A stretch of 64,000 nucleotides of DNA. Origin: Henriciella pelagia. GTDB taxonomy: Bacteria > Pseudomonadota > Alphaproteobacteria > Caulobacterales > Hyphomonadaceae. Shown here piece by piece: positions 1 to 10,118 of this stretch. A program made the translations under genes and the position numbers. The stretch is taken from the NCBI RefSeq assembly GCF_002088945.1, contig NZ_NCSU01000011.1, forward strand, positions 372,001 through 436,000. Direction: 5' to 3'. Positions within the stretch are counted from its first letter, which is position 1; the number at the start of each line of letters is the position of its first letter. Below the pieces are notes generated by a model. The model ran no database searches. It was not told where the DNA came from and saw only the letters and a program-made list of their open reading frames with translations.

Positions 1-103
1 TGATATCGCAGAGGGCGTTCGCGTGCGTATCGTCAAGGGAATGATTGCTGACGTTCGTGGCAAGAATGAACCGGTTGCTGCCAACGATTCCAAAGCTTCC
101 TAG
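1..103 (+). CDS. yajC: YajC, C-terminal end (partial)
   Basis: The window opens inside a reading frame whose last 33 codons read like the end of YajC (EGVRVRIVKGMIADVRGK, then a polar tail) and stop at TAG 101-103. YajC is the small single-span inner-membrane subunit that binds SecDF in the Sec preprotein translocase holocomplex. It lies 24 bp before secD on the same strand, which is the usual yajC-secD-secF order and supports the call despite the short fragment. The N-terminal membrane segment lies outside the window. Confidence 0.8.
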   Translation, partial: DIAEGVRVRIVKGMIADVRGKNEPVAANDSKAS

Positions 104-127
104 TCCACCAGACGAGGGATACCGAAT

Positions 128-1804
128 ATGCTGAATTTTCCGGCCTGGAAAGTCGCTCTCATTTGTCTGGTCCTGCTCTGGGGTGGACTGCTGGCGCTGC
201 CAAATGCGTTTACGGACGGATTTCTCGGTATTGAACCGCGCGATACGGGCGCTACTGACCCTCAGTCGATTGCGGAGTATCAGCAGCAGATGGAAGAGGC
301 GGAAGCCTCTTGGTGGCCGGGCGTGCTGCCAACCAGCAAGGTCAATCTCGGGCTCGATTTGCAGGGCGGTGTGTATCTCCTGACCGAGATCGATCCTGAC
401 GAAGTCGCAGCCAACCGACTTGAAACCCTGCAGGCCGATATTCGTGACGTCCTGAACAGTGCCCCCCTCATCACACGCGATGTGCCCGAGCAGCAAGGCA
501 GCACCCTGCCGATCCGCCTGCGCAATCCGGAGCAGATGGACGATGCGCTGAGACGCCTTCGGCGCATCAATCCAACCATTGGTGCCACAGGCGGCGAAAA
601 GATCATGAGCATCGAGGCCCAGGGCAACGACCTCATCATGATTTCGGTGTCCCAGGCGGCCCGGCAGGCGCTGGCCGCTGATGCTCAGGACAAGATGATC
701 GAGATCATCCGCCGCAGGCTCGATCCTGATGGCGTGAGTGAAGTTTCCATTACGCCGCAAGGTGACACGCGTATCGTTATTGAAGCACCGGGTGAGGCTG
801 ATCCTCGCCGCATCAAGGACATTCTCAGCCGCGCGGGCCGCATGACGTTCAACATGGCAGATAGCAGCCCGTCTTCCATTGCAGCGGCCGAGTCGGGTCT
901 GCCGCGCCCAGGTTGGGAATTGGTGCAGGACGAGAACGGCATTTCCTATCTGATCAATCGTACGCCGGTTGTGTCCGGCAGCGACATCGCGACTGCCAAC
1001 CAGGGCTATGACCCGGACGATAACTCGCCGGCCGTTGATTTCCGGCTTACGGGCAGCGGTGCTGAACGATTTGGTCGCACGACAGCGAATAATCGTGGTG
1101 AGCTATTTGCCATTGTTCTGGACGGCAAGGTGATGTCTGCGCCCCGCATCAACGAACCGATCTGGGGTGGCAACGTCCAGATCACCGGCAATTTTACGAT
1201 GCAGGAGGCTCAGGACCTCGCAGCCATCATTGAAGCGGGCGAGTTACCAGGCAAGCTTGGCTTTATCGAGGAGCGGACAGTTGGCCCCGGTCTCGGCGCG
1301 GACTCCATTCGCGCCGGAACGCGCGCCAGCCTGATCGGTCTCGTGCTCGTCGCAATCTTCATGATCATTGCCTACGGCCTGATCGGCAGTTTCGCCGTTG
1401 GGTCGCTGCTTGCCAACATCATTCTCATACTTGGTGCGCTTTCGGGACTTGGCGCGACGCTTACGCTGCCCGGTATTGCCGGTATCATTCTGACAATCGG
1501 TATGGCCGTGGACGCTAATGTGATCGTGTTTGAGCGGATCCGGGAGGAGCAGAGGGCAGGGCGATCTCCGAACACAGCCGTCATCGCCGGTTATGAACGC
1601 GCGCTGTCGACCATTCTCGACGCCAACATCACAACCTTCATCGCGGCCGCTATTCTGTACATGCTGGGTTCTGGTCCGGTGAAGGGTTTTGCCGTCACGC
1701 TGGCGATTGGCATCGTGACCTCGGTCTTTACCGCCTTTGTAGTGACGCGATGGTTCACGGCCATGTGGCTGCGCCTCGCCAAACCGCGCAAATTGTCGAT
1801 TTAA
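128..1804 (+). CDS. secD: Protein translocase subunit SecD
   Basis: 558 aa. With SecF it uses the proton gradient to pull secreted proteins out of the Sec channel on the periplasmic side. One N-terminal membrane segment (about residues 8-25) is followed by a large periplasmic region that starts with the conserved LGLDLQGGVYLL stretch (near residue 74). A C-terminal RND-type block of membrane helices follows, with the signature MAVDANVIVFERIREE near residue 456, including the Asp linked to proton use. Length is normal for alphaproteobacterial SecD. A GAGGG stretch precedes the ATG. SecF follows 15 bp later, so the two are co-transcribed with yajC. Confidence 0.97.
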   Translation: MLNFPAWKVALICLVLLWGGLLALPNAFTDGFLGIEPRDTGATDPQSIAEYQQQMEEAEASWWPGVLPTSKVNLGLDLQGGVYLLTEIDPDEVAANRLETLQADIRDVLNSAPLITRDVPEQQGSTLPIRLRNPEQMDDALRRLRRINPTIGATGGEKIMSIEAQGNDLIMISVSQAARQALAADAQDKMIEIIRRRLDPDGVSEVSITPQGDTRIVIEAPGEADPRRIKDILSRAGRMTFNMADSSPSSIAAAESGLPRPGWELVQDENGISYLINRTPVVSGSDIATANQGYDPDDNSPAVDFRLTGSGAERFGRTTANNRGELFAIVLDGKVMSAPRINEPIWGGNVQITGNFTMQEAQDLAAIIEAGELPGKLGFIEERTVGPGLGADSIRAGTRASLIGLVLVAIFMIIAYGLIGSFAVGSLLANIILILGALSGLGATLTLPGIAGIILTIGMAVDANVIVFERIREEQRAGRSPNTAVIAGYERALSTILDANITTFIAAAILYMLGSGPVKGFAVTLAIGIVTSVFTAFVVTRWFTAMWLRLAKPRKLSI

Positions 1805-1819
1805 GGGGAGGCTGACCGA

Positions 1820-2785
1820 ATGCTTCTGCAATACTGGCCCCAGAAAACAGATGTGAGATTCATGACGCTGCGTCTGCCAGCGCTCCTGTTCTCAGTGATC
1901 CTTATTGCGGCCTCATTCGGCCTGATCTTCACCAAGGGGCTCAATTTCGGGATCGACTTTGCGGGCGGTTCAGTGATCGAGATCGAAAAGCCTGCAAACG
2001 TGAATGAAGAGGATGTTCGCGGCATTTTGGGCGGTCTTGGCCTGGGTGAAGTGCAGGTCAATGCAGCCCGCGGCACTGGCGTGGAAGGCATTGAGGTCAT
2101 CGTCATCCGCTTCGCAACCCAGGACGCGGATGGGGGCGACCAGGAAGCGGCGCAGCAGACAGCCAATAATAGTGTTCGAGCGGCGCTCGAAGACGCCTTT
2201 CCAGGGGTGAATATCCGTAGCAGCGCGGCCGTCGGTCCGAAAGTGTCTGGGGAACTGCTACGCAGCGGTCTTATTGCGCTCGGCGTCGCTCTCGCACTGA
2301 TGATGCTCTACATCTCAGTCCGGTTTCAGTGGCAATATGCACTCGGTGCAGTGGCCGCGCTTTTCCATGACGTCATCATCACGATGGGAATGTTCGCGCT
2401 CACACAGTTTGAGTTTAATCTTTCGACCATTGCCGCGCTCCTGACGATTGTCGGTTACTCGATGAATGACACCGTGATTGTGTTTGACCGCGTCCGCGAG
2501 GAGGCGCGCAAATACAAGAAGCTGGAACTCGGCAAGGTGATCGATCTTGCCATCAATCAGACCCTGTCGCGCACCTTGCTGACCTCAGGCACCACGCTGC
2601 TGGCCTTGTTCAGCATCTACATTTTCGGTGGCACCGTATTGAGCGGCATGAGCTTCGCACTCATTTTCGGTGTGATTATCGGGACGTATTCGTCAATCTT
2701 CGTGGCATCTGCGCTGGTTCTGCAGCTGGGCATTGATCGCGGAGACAAGCCGAAACGCGAGGTCGTCGGCTTCCAGGGCGTCTGA
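1820..2785 (+). CDS. secF: Protein translocase subunit SecF
   Basis: 321 aa, partner of SecD in the Sec accessory complex of the inner membrane. The first membrane helix is at about residues 17-37, then the NFGIDFAGGSVIEIE motif typical of SecF, a periplasmic domain, and five further helices containing SMNDTVIVFDRVREE near residue 214. The ribosome site AGGGGAGG sits 8 bp before the ATG. The stop is immediately next to the stop of nadK on the other strand, with no spacer, so the two transcripts must overlap at their 3' ends. Confidence 0.97.
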   Translation: MLLQYWPQKTDVRFMTLRLPALLFSVILIAASFGLIFTKGLNFGIDFAGGSVIEIEKPANVNEEDVRGILGGLGLGEVQVNAARGTGVEGIEVIVIRFATQDADGGDQEAAQQTANNSVRAALEDAFPGVNIRSSAAVGPKVSGELLRSGLIALGVALALMMLYISVRFQWQYALGAVAALFHDVIITMGMFALTQFEFNLSTIAALLTIVGYSMNDTVIVFDRVREEARKYKKLELGKVIDLAINQTLSRTLLTSGTTLLALFSIYIFGGTVLSGMSFALIFGVIIGTYSSIFVASALVLQLGIDRGDKPKREVVGFQGV

Positions 2786-3550
2786 TTAGAACGAGAATTG
2801 TTCGCGCAGAATGCGCTCATCTAGCGCATGCCCAGGATCGAACAGCATGGTCAAAGGCTTGCTGCGGTCTTCGGTCACTGTGATGTGAGCAATGTCGCGC
2901 ACTTCCTGATTGTCAGCCCCGGCAGCAACTGGTCGTCGATCCGGTTCGACAATGTCGAAGTCAACTTTTGCGTCGTGTCTCAGCAGGGCGCCCCGCCAGC
3001 GGCGCGGTCGAAACGCGCTGACAGGGGTGAGGGCGAGCAGATTGGCACCAATCGGCAAGATCGGGCCATGTGCAGACAGGTTGTATGCTGTTGAACCTGC
3101 TGGCGTCGCAACCATGATGCCGTCGCAGGTCAGCTCACTCATCCGTTCGCGTCCATCGACGCGGATGCGGAGCTTTGCGCTTTGTGCTGTCTGGCGAAAG
3201 AGTGACACCTCGTTGATCGCAAGGCGTTCGTGCGGCTCGCCATGAATATCGGTGGCGACCATTCTCAGCGGCATCACAGTGGCTTTCTCGGCCTTGTTGA
3301 TGCGCTGATAAAGATCATCCTCTTCGAAATCGTTCATCAGGAAGCCGACCGTGCCGCGATTCATGCCGTAAACCGGTTTGCGGTCTCCAAAACGTCGACG
3401 CATGGCATCCAGCATGGCGCCGTCGCCTCCGAGTGCGACGATTACTTCAGCGTCCTCTTCTGCGACCTGTCCGTATTTGTGTGTGAGGCGTTGCAAGGCT
3501 TCCTGGGCCTCAGGCCGGCGTGACGCGCTGAATGAAATACTGATTTTCAT
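2786..3550 (-). CDS. nadK: NAD kinase
   Basis: About 254 aa from the ATG at 3550 (MKISISFSAS). In-frame ATGs further upstream (3559 and beyond) are possible but the family begins here. It phosphorylates NAD to NADP in the cytosol. Diagnostic are GGDGAMLDAM (GGDG at residues 41-44), the NEVS motif and CDGIMVATPAGSTAYNLSAHGP, the nucleotide-binding core of bacterial NAD kinases. It stands alone on the minus strand between secF (convergent) and the aldolase gene (divergent). Confidence 0.95.
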   Translation of the reverse strand: MKISISFSASRRPEAQEALQRLTHKYGQVAEEDAEVIVALGGDGAMLDAMRRRFGDRKPVYGMNRGTVGFLMNDFEEDDLYQRINKAEKATVMPLRMVATDIHGEPHERLAINEVSLFRQTAQSAKLRIRVDGRERMSELTCDGIMVATPAGSTAYNLSAHGPILPIGANLLALTPVSAFRPRRWRGALLRHDAKVDFDIVEPDRRPVAAGADNQEVRDIAHITVTEDRSKPLTMLFDPGHALDERILREQFSF

Positions 3551-3658
3551 GGCGACCATGTCGGACGGCATTCGCCTTTGGTCAAGCGCCATCCGTAACG
3601 GCACCTAGTGTTGACGGCGCATTTTGCTATATGATCGAGAAAACGAACGGAGGAAGAC

Positions 3659-4450
3659 ATGCCAGACGATATGAAGCCGATCAGTGTGAAAGGATCTGTC
3701 AGCGCCGAAGAATGGAAGGCGCGCGTAGACCTGGCCATGCTCTACCGGCTGACAGCGCTGCACGGGTGGGACGACATGATCTTCACCCACATCTCTCATC
3801 GTGTGCCGGGACCCGATCATCACTTCCTCATCAATCCATACGGAATGTTGTTCGATGAGATCACTGCGTCCTCGCTCGTCAAGGTCGATCTCGATGGCAA
3901 CGTCGTGATGGAATCACCTTATTTTATCAACCCGGCGGGTTTCACCATCCATTCAGCGGTGCATATGAACCGTGAGGACGCAAACGTCGTCATGCACCTT
4001 CACACTGATCAGGGCGTTGCCGTGTCGTCCCAGAAGGAAGGGCTTTTACCCATATCCCAGACAGCGATGGCCATTCGTGCCGACATTGCCTATCACGATT
4101 ATGAGGGCATTGCGCTGGACTTGGATGAGCGCGAGCGCATCGTCGCTGACCTCGGTCCAGACAAGCATTCCATGCTGCTTCGAAATCACGGAACGCTGAC
4201 CTGTGGTGCAACCGCCTCGATGGCGTTCACCCGGATGTTCTTCCTGGAGCGTGCATGCAAGATGCAGATCATGGCTCTTTCGGCGGGTCGAGATGGCGTG
4301 CTGGAATGCGATGAAGGACTGCAGCAGAAGGTGGCCGGGCAGGGCGGGATGACCGGTGAGCGATCCGGTATGCACACGCTGACAGAGCAACTCATCTGGC
4401 CCGCCATGAAGCGGAAGCTCGACCGCGAATCGCCGGGTTACGACGCCTGA
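3659..4450 (+). CDS. Class II aldolase/adducin family protein
   Basis: 263 aa. The fold matches class II aldolases such as L-fuculose-phosphate aldolase: HISHR near the start, the zinc-binding MHLHTDQG motif around residue 112, and a later LLRNHGTLTCG carrying the third zinc His (about residue 179). The true substrate cannot be read from sequence; many alphaproteobacteria carry this adducin-like subgroup without any sugar pathway genes nearby, as here. A GGAGGAAG ribosome site lies just upstream of the ATG. The gene is divergent from nadK and followed by hemA 105 bp later. Confidence 0.85.
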   Translation: MPDDMKPISVKGSVSAEEWKARVDLAMLYRLTALHGWDDMIFTHISHRVPGPDHHFLINPYGMLFDEITASSLVKVDLDGNVVMESPYFINPAGFTIHSAVHMNREDANVVMHLHTDQGVAVSSQKEGLLPISQTAMAIRADIAYHDYEGIALDLDERERIVADLGPDKHSMLLRNHGTLTCGATASMAFTRMFFLERACKMQIMALSAGRDGVLECDEGLQQKVAGQGGMTGERSGMHTLTEQLIWPAMKRKLDRESPGYDA

Positions 4451-4555
4451 GTCGGGGTGTGACAAATACACATAGGTAGAATTACGGTCTGGAATGACCG
4501 TGGCTGCTTTGCCATATAGACCGCTGATGACATGCCCCGAGGGGGACAAGGTATT

Positions 4556-5773
4556 ATGAGACACCTGAAAGCATTTGAAGATGCGCTGAATTCTATTCGC
4601 GATGAGGGGCGGTATCGCGTATTCGTTGATTTGCAGCGGCATCGCGGCGCTTTCCCGAAGGCCACAGCGCGTTTTGAAGATGGTGAACGCGAGATCACTG
4701 TGTGGTGTTCAAACGATTATCTGGGCATGGGGCAGGATGATGACGTCCTTGAAGCCATGCACAGCGCAATCGACAACTTCGGTGCTGGTTCGGGTGGCAC
4801 GCGCAATATTTCTGGGACGACCCGGTATCATGTCGATCTCGAACGCGAGCTCGCTGACCTTCACGGCAAGACCGGGGCGCTTCTGTTTACGTCAGGCTAT
4901 GTCGCAAATGATGCGACGCTGTCGACGCTCGGCAAGATCCTGCCAGGTCTCATCATCTATTCCGATGCACTGAACCATGCATCCATGATCGAGGGCATTC
5001 GGCGTTCAGGTGTGGACCGCCGTATCTTCCGCCACAATGATATCGGCCACTTGCGGGCGCTGCTCGAGAATGACGATCCTGACCGTCCCAAGCTGATTGC
5101 GTTCGAAAGCGTCTATTCGATGGATGGCGATGTCGGCCCGATCAAGGAAATCTGCGACCTGGCGGATGAATTCGACGCGCTCACCTATCTTGATGAAGTG
5201 CATGCTGTCGGCATGTATGGCGCCGAGGGGGCCGGCGTTGCCCAGCGCGAAGGCATCATGGACCGCGTCGACATCATTGAAGGCACGCTCGGCAAGGCCT
5301 ATGGCGTGATGGGTGGCTATATCGCTGCCCACGCGACCATCGTGGACGCGATCCGCTCAATGGCTTCCGGATTCATCTTCACGACATCGACATGTCCCGT
5401 CATGGCGGCAGGCGCCTTGCGCAGCGTGAGCAAGCTTCGCTCCGAGGAAGGCGTAAAACTTCGCGAAAAGCATCAGGCAAGCGCGCAGCTGTTGAAGGAC
5501 AAGTTCCGCGATGCCGGGCTGCCCGTCATGGACAGTGTGACGCATATTGTGCCCCTATTGGTTGGCGATCCTGAAAAGTGCAAGGCTCTGTCCGATACAT
5601 TGCTGTTTGATTTCGGCATCTACGTGCAGCCGATCAACTATCCGACGGTTCCTAGAGGCACCGAACGCCTGCGCTTCACGCCGGGCCCTGTGCACGATGA
5701 AGCGATGATGGATGAGCTTGTCGCGGCGATTCTCGCCGTATGGAAGCAGCTTGGTCTCGAGGAAGCTGCTTAA
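4556..5773 (+). CDS. hemA: 5-aminolevulinate synthase
   Basis: 405 aa. PLP enzyme that condenses glycine and succinyl-CoA to 5-aminolevulinate, the first step of tetrapyrrole synthesis by the C4 route used in alphaproteobacteria. It is an alpha-oxoamine synthase: [14 protein letters not shown] near the substrate site, [20 protein letters not shown], and the Schiff-base lysine K247 in [13 protein letters not shown]. The start is taken at 4556 ([11 protein letters not shown]), which matches family N-termini; an upstream ATG at 4532 would add eight atypical residues. BioF at 26830 is the same fold but shorter and biotin-linked by context. Confidence 0.95.
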   Translation: MRHLKAFEDALNSIRDEGRYRVFVDLQRHRGAFPKATARFEDGEREITVWCSNDYLGMGQDDDVLEAMHSAIDNFGAGSGGTRNISGTTRYHVDLERELADLHGKTGALLFTSGYVANDATLSTLGKILPGLIIYSDALNHASMIEGIRRSGVDRRIFRHNDIGHLRALLENDDPDRPKLIAFESVYSMDGDVGPIKEICDLADEFDALTYLDEVHAVGMYGAEGAGVAQREGIMDRVDIIEGTLGKAYGVMGGYIAAHATIVDAIRSMASGFIFTTSTCPVMAAGALRSVSKLRSEEGVKLREKHQASAQLLKDKFRDAGLPVMDSVTHIVPLLVGDPEKCKALSDTLLFDFGIYVQPINYPTVPRGTERLRFTPGPVHDEAMMDELVAAILAVWKQLGLEEAA

Positions 5774-5864
5774 GCATTCCTCACGACGCCGCTGACATTC
5801 CCTGTCTTGCTGACCGGGGCGATGACGCTTAAACGAAAGCGAATTCAGCCAAAGGAGTCAGCCG

Positions 5865-7172
5865 ATGCCCGATTCAGCCCCGTCGACCAATTTCGATGCG
5901 TCTCGTTTTTTTACGGCTGGCGTTGCAGATACCGACCCAGCGCTCGCCGAAGCCATTGCCAAGGAACAGTATCGCCAACAGCATGAAATTGAGCTGATCG
6001 CGTCGGAAAACATCGTCTCGCGGGCCGTTCTTGAGGCGCAGGGCTCTGTCCTGACGAACAAGTACGCAGAAGGCTACCCTGGCAAGCGCTATTATGGCGG
6101 GTGCCAGTATGTAGATATTGCGGAAAACCTTGCCATCGACCGTGCCAAGGCGCTTTTTGATTGCGACTTCGCCAACGTCCAGCCGAATTCTGGTAGCCAA
6201 GCGAACCAGGCGGTCTTCCAGGCACTGATCAAGCCCGGCGATACCATTCTCGGAATGAGTCTCGACGCAGGCGGGCACCTTACCCATGGCGCAAAACCCA
6301 ATCAGTCTGGCAAATGGTTCAACGCCATCCAGTATGGCGTTCGTGAAAACAACCATCTTGTCGATTTCGACCAGGTCCGTGATCTTGCCCGCGAACATCA
6401 ACCCAAACTGATCATTGCGGGCGGCTCGGCCTATCCGCGGCAGATCGATTTTGCGACGTTCCGGTCAATAGCGGATGAAGTCGGCGCCTATTTCATGGTG
6501 GACATGGCGCATTTCGCAGGGCTCGTGGCTGGCGACGCCCATCCAAACCCGCTCGACTATTGCGATGTCGCGACGACGACGACCCACAAGACGCTGCGAG
6601 GCCCCCGCGGGGGCATGGTTCTCACGAATGATGAGGCGATTGCCAAGAAAGTGAATTCCGCGGTGTTCCCGGGTATCCAGGGCGGCCCGCTCATGCATGT
6701 TATCGCAGCAAAGGCTGTAGCCTTCGGCGAAGCGTTGACGCCGGCCTTCAAGAAGTATGCACATGACGTTGTCGCGAATGCGCGGGCGATGGCCGAGGCG
6801 GCCAAGGCGTCCGGGCTTGATCTCGTCTCTAACGGCACCGATACCCATGTGGCGCTGGTCGACCTTCGCCCGAAGAATGTTACCGGCAGGGATGCTGAAG
6901 AGGCGCTCGGCCGGGCGTTCATCACCTGCAACAAGAATGGCGTTCCATTTGATCCTCAGAAGCCGATGATTACGAGCGGCATTCGCGTAGGATCTCCAGC
7001 CGGAACGACACGAGGCTTCGGCGAGGCAGAGTTCCGTCAGATCGGTGAATGGATTGGTCAAGTGGTCGATGCGGTCGCGCAAGGCCAGTCGGAAGGCGTC
7101 GAACAGCGGGTGCGTGAGGAAGTGAAGGAGCTGACCGCGCGCTATCCCATCTACAACGGCCTGGGAGTCTGA
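5865..7172 (+). CDS. glyA: Serine hydroxymethyltransferase
   Basis: 435 aa. Converts serine plus tetrahydrofolate to glycine plus methylene-THF. It carries [39 protein letters not shown], and the PLP lysine K242 in [14 protein letters not shown]. The ribosome site AAAGGAG is well placed before the ATG. nrdR starts one base after its stop, a pairing (glyA-nrdR-rib) common in alphaproteobacteria. Glycine made here is also the substrate of the HemA encoded just upstream. Confidence 0.97.
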   Translation: MPDSAPSTNFDASRFFTAGVADTDPALAEAIAKEQYRQQHEIELIASENIVSRAVLEAQGSVLTNKYAEGYPGKRYYGGCQYVDIAENLAIDRAKALFDCDFANVQPNSGSQANQAVFQALIKPGDTILGMSLDAGGHLTHGAKPNQSGKWFNAIQYGVRENNHLVDFDQVRDLAREHQPKLIIAGGSAYPRQIDFATFRSIADEVGAYFMVDMAHFAGLVAGDAHPNPLDYCDVATTTTHKTLRGPRGGMVLTNDEAIAKKVNSAVFPGIQGGPLMHVIAAKAVAFGEALTPAFKKYAHDVVANARAMAEAAKASGLDLVSNGTDTHVALVDLRPKNVTGRDAEEALGRAFITCNKNGVPFDPQKPMITSGIRVGSPAGTTRGFGEAEFRQIGEWIGQVVDAVAQGQSEGVEQRVREEVKELTARYPIYNGLGV

Positions 7173-7173
7173 C

Positions 7174-7644
7174 TTGAAGTGTCCGTTCTGCACAGCCGAG
7201 AACACGGCGGTCAAGGATTCCCGTCCGGCTGAAGACAACACGGCAGTCCGGCGCAGGCGTGCATGTGAAGTCTGTGGAGGGCGCTTTACAACTTTCGAAC
7301 GGGTGCAACTGCGCGACATTATTGTCGTCAAACGTGATGGCAAGCGCGCGATCTTTGATCGTGAAAAGGTCGCAAAATCGGTAACGATAGCACTTCGGAA
7401 GCGAGCCGTTGGGGACGAGAGTGTTGAGCAGCTCGTTTCCGGCATTGTTCGAAAACTTGAAAGCAGTGGTGAAACTGAAGTGAGCTCCGAAGATATTGGA
7501 GAGCTCGTCATGGATGCCCTGAAGACTGTCGATCCTGTCGGCTATGTGCGCTATGCCAGTGTCTACAAGAACTTCAAGGATCCGAGCGACTTTGCGAGGT
7601 TCATTGAGTCGTCAGCACTGGAAGATGGCGGCGAAGACACGTGA
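7174..7644 (+). CDS. nrdR: Transcriptional repressor NrdR
   Basis: 156 aa, zinc-ribbon plus ATP-cone repressor of ribonucleotide reductase genes. The N-terminus has the zinc ribbon (MKCPFC ... [13 protein letters not shown]) and the ATP-cone begins around [16 protein letters not shown]. The start is TTG at 7174, preceded by GGGAG inside the end of glyA; no ATG gives a complete zinc ribbon. Its stop overlaps the GTG start of ribD by 4 bp, so it is translationally coupled to the riboflavin operon. Confidence 0.95.
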   Translation: MKCPFCTAENTAVKDSRPAEDNTAVRRRRACEVCGGRFTTFERVQLRDIIVVKRDGKRAIFDREKVAKSVTIALRKRAVGDESVEQLVSGIVRKLESSGETEVSSEDIGELVMDALKTVDPVGYVRYASVYKNFKDPSDFARFIESSALEDGGEDT

Positions 7645-8303
7645 GCGCGCGCGCATCGGTCACTCTCAAGATTGCAACTTCGCTTGATTCCAGGATCGCG
7701 CTGTCAAACGGGACGAGTCAGTGGATCACAAACAGCAAATCCAGGGCACGAACCCATCAGATGCGGGCCGAGCATGATGCCGTGCTCGTCGGTATTGGTA
7801 CTGTGCTCGCCGATGACCCACTGCTGACGGCGCGCACTGTTCCGCTTCCAAGTCGACAACCGGTTCGCATTGTTGCGGACAGTCGACTGCGGACACCCGC
7901 CGATTCAAGGCTCATTCAGACAGCGTCTGCCGGCCGGGTGGTACTGGCCCATGCGCGTACAGATGAACCTGCGCATCTTAATCGGGATGAAATCGATCTC
8001 TGGCATGTTGGCAATGAGGAAGGAAAGGTCTCACCTCCTGAACTCTGCCGCCGCGCTCGCGCTGAAGGGGTTGATGCGATCTTTCTCGAGGGCGGCGGCA
8101 CGCTGGCCGCCTCCTTCATTCAACACGGGCTCGTGGACCGAATATTCTGGTTTCGAGCGCCGATCATTATTGGGGGTGATGGTGTTCCCGCGATTGGGTC
8201 TCTTGGCATGGAAATGATGGAGCAGACGTCGCGCTGGACGCTTGTCGATCGCGAGTTGATAGACGGCGACAGTCTTGAAATCTGGGAACCTTTCGAAGAT
8301 TGA
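7641..8303 (+). CDS. ribD: RibD-type reductase domain protein, no deaminase domain
   Basis: 220 aa starting at GTG 7641. Only the C-terminal reductase half of RibD is present: [40 protein letters not shown], and [12 protein letters not shown]. This half reduces the ribosyl side chain of the pyrimidine intermediate with NADPH. The usual N-terminal deaminase with its HAE and PCxxC zinc site, about 145 residues, is absent, and the 4-bp overlap with nrdR leaves no room for it. SLDSRIA replaces the usual SLDGRIA. Position ahead of ribE fits a riboflavin role; the deaminase step must then be supplied elsewhere. Confidence 0.85.
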   Translation: MSARASVTLKIATSLDSRIALSNGTSQWITNSKSRARTHQMRAEHDAVLVGIGTVLADDPLLTARTVPLPSRQPVRIVADSRLRTPADSRLIQTASAGRVVLAHARTDEPAHLNRDEIDLWHVGNEEGKVSPPELCRRARAEGVDAIFLEGGGTLAASFIQHGLVDRIFWFRAPIIIGGDGVPAIGSLGMEMMEQTSRWTLVDRELIDGDSLEIWEPFED

Positions 8304-8365
8304 CCTGACGTGAGTGATTGGCCCCGTGCCAGTCGCCTCATATATGGGCACCGAGGAGAGCTGTA

Positions 8366-8986
8366 ATGTTTACCGGACTGGTTACCGACACCGGCACGAT
8401 TGAGCGTGTAGAAGACCGAAATGGCCTTCGGCGACTGCGCGTCCAATCTTCCTATCCGGTAGAGCAAATCAGTATGGGCGCATCGATCATGCACTCAGGC
8501 GTGTGCCTCACCGTGGTCGCGCTTGGCGAACGAGGCGAGGGAAGCTGGTTCGACGTCGAAGCCGTTCCAGAAACACTCGCCAAGACAAATTTGGGCCGTG
8601 TTGATGTTGGCGGGAAACTCAATCTGGAACTGTCGCTGAAACTCGGAGATGAGCTGGGAGGCCATTTTGTCTTCGGGCATGTAGATGGAGTTGGAGAGGT
8701 CACTGCCATTCAGCCGGAAGGACAAAGCCAGCGCGTGACAGTACGTCCACCCGTTGACCTGATGAAGTATTTTGCGACCAAAGGGTCGGTCGCCATTGAT
8801 GGAGTTTCACTGACGGTCGCACGTGCGAATGAGGATGGAACTTTCGAAGTCGCTATCATTCCCCACACATGGCAGGTCACAACGCTCGGAAATTTACAGG
8901 TTGGCAACATGGTCAATCTTGAGATCGACATGCTGGCACGTTACGTGGCGCGAATGATCGGGGCTGATGCTCCGGAAAATGGGTAA
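8366..8986 (+). CDS. ribE: Riboflavin synthase alpha subunit
   Basis: 206 aa. Dismutates two 6,7-dimethyl-8-ribityllumazine molecules to riboflavin. Two lumazine-binding repeats are visible: MFTGLVTDTGTIERV with SGVCLTV, and the second half with FGHVDGVG and DGVSLTVA. The start is ATG 8366 with a GAGGAGA ribosome site; family proteins begin MFTG. It lies 62 bp after ribD and three bases before ribBX in the rib operon. Confidence 0.96.
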   Translation: MFTGLVTDTGTIERVEDRNGLRRLRVQSSYPVEQISMGASIMHSGVCLTVVALGERGEGSWFDVEAVPETLAKTNLGRVDVGGKLNLELSLKLGDELGGHFVFGHVDGVGEVTAIQPEGQSQRVTVRPPVDLMKYFATKGSVAIDGVSLTVARANEDGTFEVAIIPHTWQVTTLGNLQVGNMVNLEIDMLARYVARMIGADAPENG

Positions 8987-8989
8987 ACT

Positions 8990-10117
8990 ATGAGCGACGA
9001 ATTTCACGCAGCGATCTCTTCAATCGACGAAATCATTGAGGATGCCCGCAATGGGCGCATGTTCATTCTCGTTGACGCCGAAGACCGCGAAAATGAGGGT
9101 GACCTTGTCATCCCGGCAAGTTTCGCCACGCCAGAAGCCATCAATTTCATGGCCCGCTTCGGACGTGGCCTGATTTGTCTCTCCATGACATTGGAGCGCG
9201 CCAAGACGCTGAACCTCGACATGATGGCCCGCGATAACCGCGAAAGCATGCAGACAGCCTTCACGGTCTCGATCGAGGCGAAGGAAGGTGTGACGACTGG
9301 CATCTCTGCAGCCGACCGCGCCCGGACCATCGCTGTCGCCATCGATCCAACAAAGGATCATCACGACATCGTATCTCCCGGCCACGTCTTTCCCCTGATT
9401 GCCCGTGAAGGTGGCACGCTGGTGCGTGCAGGACATACGGAAGCTGCGGTCGACATCTCGCGTATGGCCGGCCTGTTCCCAGCGGGCGTCATCTGCGAAA
9501 TCATGAATGATGATGGTACAATGGCGCGGCTGCCGGAGCTTGTCTCATTTGCACAGCTTCACGGACTCAAGATTGGCACGATTGCAGACCTCATCGCGTG
9601 GCGCCGGAAAAATGACCGCTACCTTGAACGCCGTGTCGAAGCGCCATTGCACAGCGAGTATGGCGAAGGCTTCAAGACCGTCGTGTTCCGAAATGCGATT
9701 GACAATATTGAACACATCGCGGTGGTGCATGGCGAGATCAGAGCCGACGAGGAAGTTCTGGTGCGCGTTCACCGCACGGACGTTCTCACGGATATTCTGG
9801 GCCAAAAGGGACCGAGGTCAAATCTTGTGGAGCGGGCCATGAAGATTATCGCCCAATCTGAAAAGGCAGGCGTGGTTGTGTTCGTCAACACGATGCGTCC
9901 CAATTCAATTGCTGCTCGCCTCGGTCTTAAAGCGGGCGACAGCGATGACAAGACCTTGCCGTTAAGAGAATATGGTGTCGGCGCTCAGATTCTCCGCGAG
10001 CTCGGCGTCCGGAAAATGGTATTCCTTTCCGATACCAAGCCGACGCGCGTTGCCGCTCTGGAAGGCTATGGCCTCAGCATTGCAGGCTGGCAAACCCTGA
10101 ACGAAAGCAAGGACTGA
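8990..10117 (+). CDS. ribBX: RibBX: DHBP synthase fused to a degenerate RibA-like domain
   Basis: 375 aa. The N-terminal ~205 residues are 3,4-dihydroxy-2-butanone-4-phosphate synthase (MFILVDAEDRENEGDL, GHVFPLIAREGG, GHTEAAVDISRMAG). The C-terminal part resembles GTP cyclohydrolase II in its frame (VLVRVHRTDV ... REYGVGAQILRELGVRKM) but lacks the zinc cysteines: the family C-x2-GD and CDCG motifs are replaced by TDVLTDILGQKGPRSN. This is the RibBX hybrid architecture described in Proteobacteria, in which RibX has no cyclohydrolase activity. A separate RibA is therefore expected elsewhere. ribH starts one base after its stop. Confidence 0.9.
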   Translation: MSDEFHAAISSIDEIIEDARNGRMFILVDAEDRENEGDLVIPASFATPEAINFMARFGRGLICLSMTLERAKTLNLDMMARDNRESMQTAFTVSIEAKEGVTTGISAADRARTIAVAIDPTKDHHDIVSPGHVFPLIAREGGTLVRAGHTEAAVDISRMAGLFPAGVICEIMNDDGTMARLPELVSFAQLHGLKIGTIADLIAWRRKNDRYLERRVEAPLHSEYGEGFKTVVFRNAIDNIEHIAVVHGEIRADEEVLVRVHRTDVLTDILGQKGPRSNLVERAMKIIAQSEKAGVVVFVNTMRPNSIAARLGLKAGDSDDKTLPLREYGVGAQILRELGVRKMVFLSDTKPTRVAALEGYGLSIAGWQTLNESKD

Positions 10118-10118
10118 T

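Noticed and set aside
1244-1831. 195-codon frame on the minus strand opposite secD
   Set aside because: Histidine/aspartate/glutamate-rich mirror of the secD codons with no domain; a shadow frame.
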